Assembly (NCBI RefSeq): GCF_030867145.1
Contig: NC_134415.1
Location: 73,003,300-73,067,299 of the forward strand
Direction: 5' to 3'
Source of the DNA: Opisthocomus hoazin
Taxonomy: Eukaryota > Chordata > Aves > Opisthocomiformes > Opisthocomidae
Length of the DNA stretch: 64,000 bases
Under the pieces are notes generated by a model that saw only the letters and a list, made by a program, of their open reading frames with translations, had not been told where the DNA came from and made no database searches. Numbering within the stretch: the stretch's first letter is position 1; the number at the start of each line of letters is the position of its first letter. The translations under genes were made by a program, and so were the position numbers. Of this stretch, positions 62,262 to 64,000 are shown in pieces.

Positions 62262-64000
62262 CTAAGGCCACTAAAGAGAACTGTTGATCTTTGAGGTAAC
62301 TGTTACCAAAACGTTTTAAGAAGTAAAGGAAAGTTCATCCTAGGAAGGACTGGTCCTCCAAGTCTCATCACAGAGATATTACAAATTATTTCTGGCATCA
62401 GCAGACACTGGGAAGGCAGGGATGGAGCTTGGGGTTGGGAACAGGCACTAGGACAAGGATACCGGAAGGCAGGATGTAAAAAGTGGGAGACTAAGGACCA
62501 ACGCCGAGCAGGAGGAAACAGGGTCCAAGGTGAGAAATCAAAGCAGCAAACTCCAGAAACTCCTGGAAGATCTTTTTGCAAAACACCTTCCTGCTCTCCA
62601 GCTGGTGATTTTGGAAGTAAGGAAGGAAGGCCTTACTGTCCCACTTGCCCCCAGGCTGCTCAGGGACTCTTTAAAATGTCAAATTTTTTCCTATCATCTC
62701 TGTTGAAAGGTGTGAACTGTAAAAAATCATTTGGTCCGAGTAAGTACTTACAAGAAGTTTAATGAACTAGCAGTGAACCTGATCTGTACCTTGAGTCTGC
62801 TGCAGTGCTCAAGCCCAGTTTCCATGTAATAAAACTCTGTGGAACTCCATGTATTTTTAGATATGTGAAAATACTTTGCAGATAAACATGTACACAAAGT
62901 TAAACACATACAGACAATATTCTGTGGAAAACATAGCATGTTCCATATAGTACGTGTTTGATCTACTCTAAGTACTTTCTGTTGTGTTCGTGCTTCCTAC
63001 ACTTAAAGGAAAATAATGGTATCGAAGAATTTTAAGCATTGGTCTCAGTTTCATCTCCTCAAGTTTCTTAAAGTTTGAAATTGTAACTGGAGTCTCATGC
63101 TTCCTACGCTAAATTAAATTTGGAACACAGGCTAATGGAAATATAGTTAATTTAAGCCAACGATTGTGAGGATTTGGTGATATATAAACAATATAAAGGG
63201 GTTGAAGTCTTAGGTATTTAGTCTCTGAGGCAGCATGCAAGCTATTTGCTCTTATTATGTGATTGTCACCCTTCTCATTAACAGGAAATGGTTTTATTAG
63301 TTTTGTTTAAAAATTTCAATCTGTTAAACCTGTCAAAATGAAACCTACTACTAGCAACTTGTCATAGAAAGTCAATAAATTAAAACAAACTTTGTGGTTT
63401 TTCAAGTCTGATACTACTGAAGATTAGTCATCTAATGTGATTCATGCACAAAATACCATGGAGGATGAAGTTCCAGATTCCTCAAAAAAGGAAAAAATAT
63501 TAAAAATCAGTATGCATTTGGGAAGATGTACAGGTCCCATCTATCACTCAACTTTTCTTCCTTTCTTTCAAGAATAAAAGCAGCAACTTTGCTTCTTGTC
63601 ATCTTTAAGAGATGACTCTGAACTGCTACTAATGTCTGCTTTTCCCCAGATACAACCTCTCAGCTTTTCCTCTCACTTTTATTGATGAGTTATATCAGAT
63701 TTATTGCAAAGTTGTACCTGTCTCATGTTTTTCTGTTATTGCTGTAGGATAGCCAGCTGGGCAGAAGCACGGAGCTCATAAGAGAGATGAAGAACTGAAT
63801 ATGTTCACCAGATCCTCTGGGACAAGAGGACTCTGAAAAAGTAAATGGTTCCATTTTTTAATAGGGGAATATGGGCTTATGAATTTTAGTATTTAGATTT
63901 AAATCAGAAATTCCCTTTCTGCAAGTGCTCCAAGGCACATTCAATTCAAAAGCAAAAGTCTTTTGATGCCAGGGGGTCCCGAGCTAACTTTTATAATCAT
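62262..64000. other. non-coding, no gene seen
   Basis: A purine-rich block at 62390-62640 is of unknown nature. The remainder is AT-rich with short frames. No exon or named repeat was recognised up to the window edge. Confidence 0.45.

Noticed and set aside
1..64000. Search for a novel multi-gene system, tRNA, rRNA or defence-type cluster
   Set aside because: No clustered coding genes exist in the window and no tRNA or rRNA signature was seen; the content is avian non-coding DNA and retroelements.

Overview
The window reads as nuclear DNA from a bird. The evidence is CR1-type LINE fragments with the typical CR1 3' end (repeats of an ATTCTGTGATT-like word), avian-type long terminal repeats, AT-rich low-gene-density sequence and no compact gene order. 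Nothing prokaryotic, organellar or plasmid-like is visible. The species cannot be told from the sequence alone. No intact protein-coding gene could be supported: the open reading frames are short, many lack an ATG, and the longest come from a purine microsatellite or from retroelements. The window is probably a gene desert or a large intron.

Layout, left to right. Positions 1-107 are the end of a repeat that recurs at 2229-2335, probably the 3' end of an LTR. An ancient CR1/L3-like relic on the minus strand lies at about 6200-6990. A GC-rich LTR-like element is at about 7720-8458. A 5'-truncated CR1 on the plus strand (10795-11696) keeps the reverse transcriptase C-terminus, including the FADD motif, with one small frameshift. 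AT-rich non-coding DNA follows, with a possible conserved element near 13925-14230 and a UTR-like block at about 16100-17520. A processed RPL35 pseudogene with five in-frame stops is at 19155-19529. A second ancient CR1 relic is at about 20580-21060.

From 21 kb to 30.7 kb nothing is recognisable except a perfect 24-bp tandem duplication. A homopurine array of about 760 bp spans 30735-31495. It is built of GGGAAA, GGAAA and GGAGA blocks and is followed by a GC-rich patch. A near-perfect inverted repeat made of TGATGTCA-like words is at 37688-37735. At 43327-44371 a minus-strand CR1 sits inside a plus-strand CR1, flanked by a 6-bp target duplication. A third ancient CR1 relic is at about 52845-53560.

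Two CpG-dense patches (59420-59680 and 60185-60345) form the only promoter-like, non-repeat region. The second carries an ATG in a strong context that opens a signal-peptide-like stretch. A solo LTR of 1,088 bp with a 5-bp target duplication fills 61169-62256.

The elements do not form a pathway. They record layers of retroelement insertion: ancient CR1, younger CR1, nested CR1 and LTRs, plus one reverse-transcribed host mRNA. I found no convincing undescribed gene system. The most useful leads are the CpG patch pair, the RPL35 retrocopy, the hairpin at 37.7 kb and the purine array.
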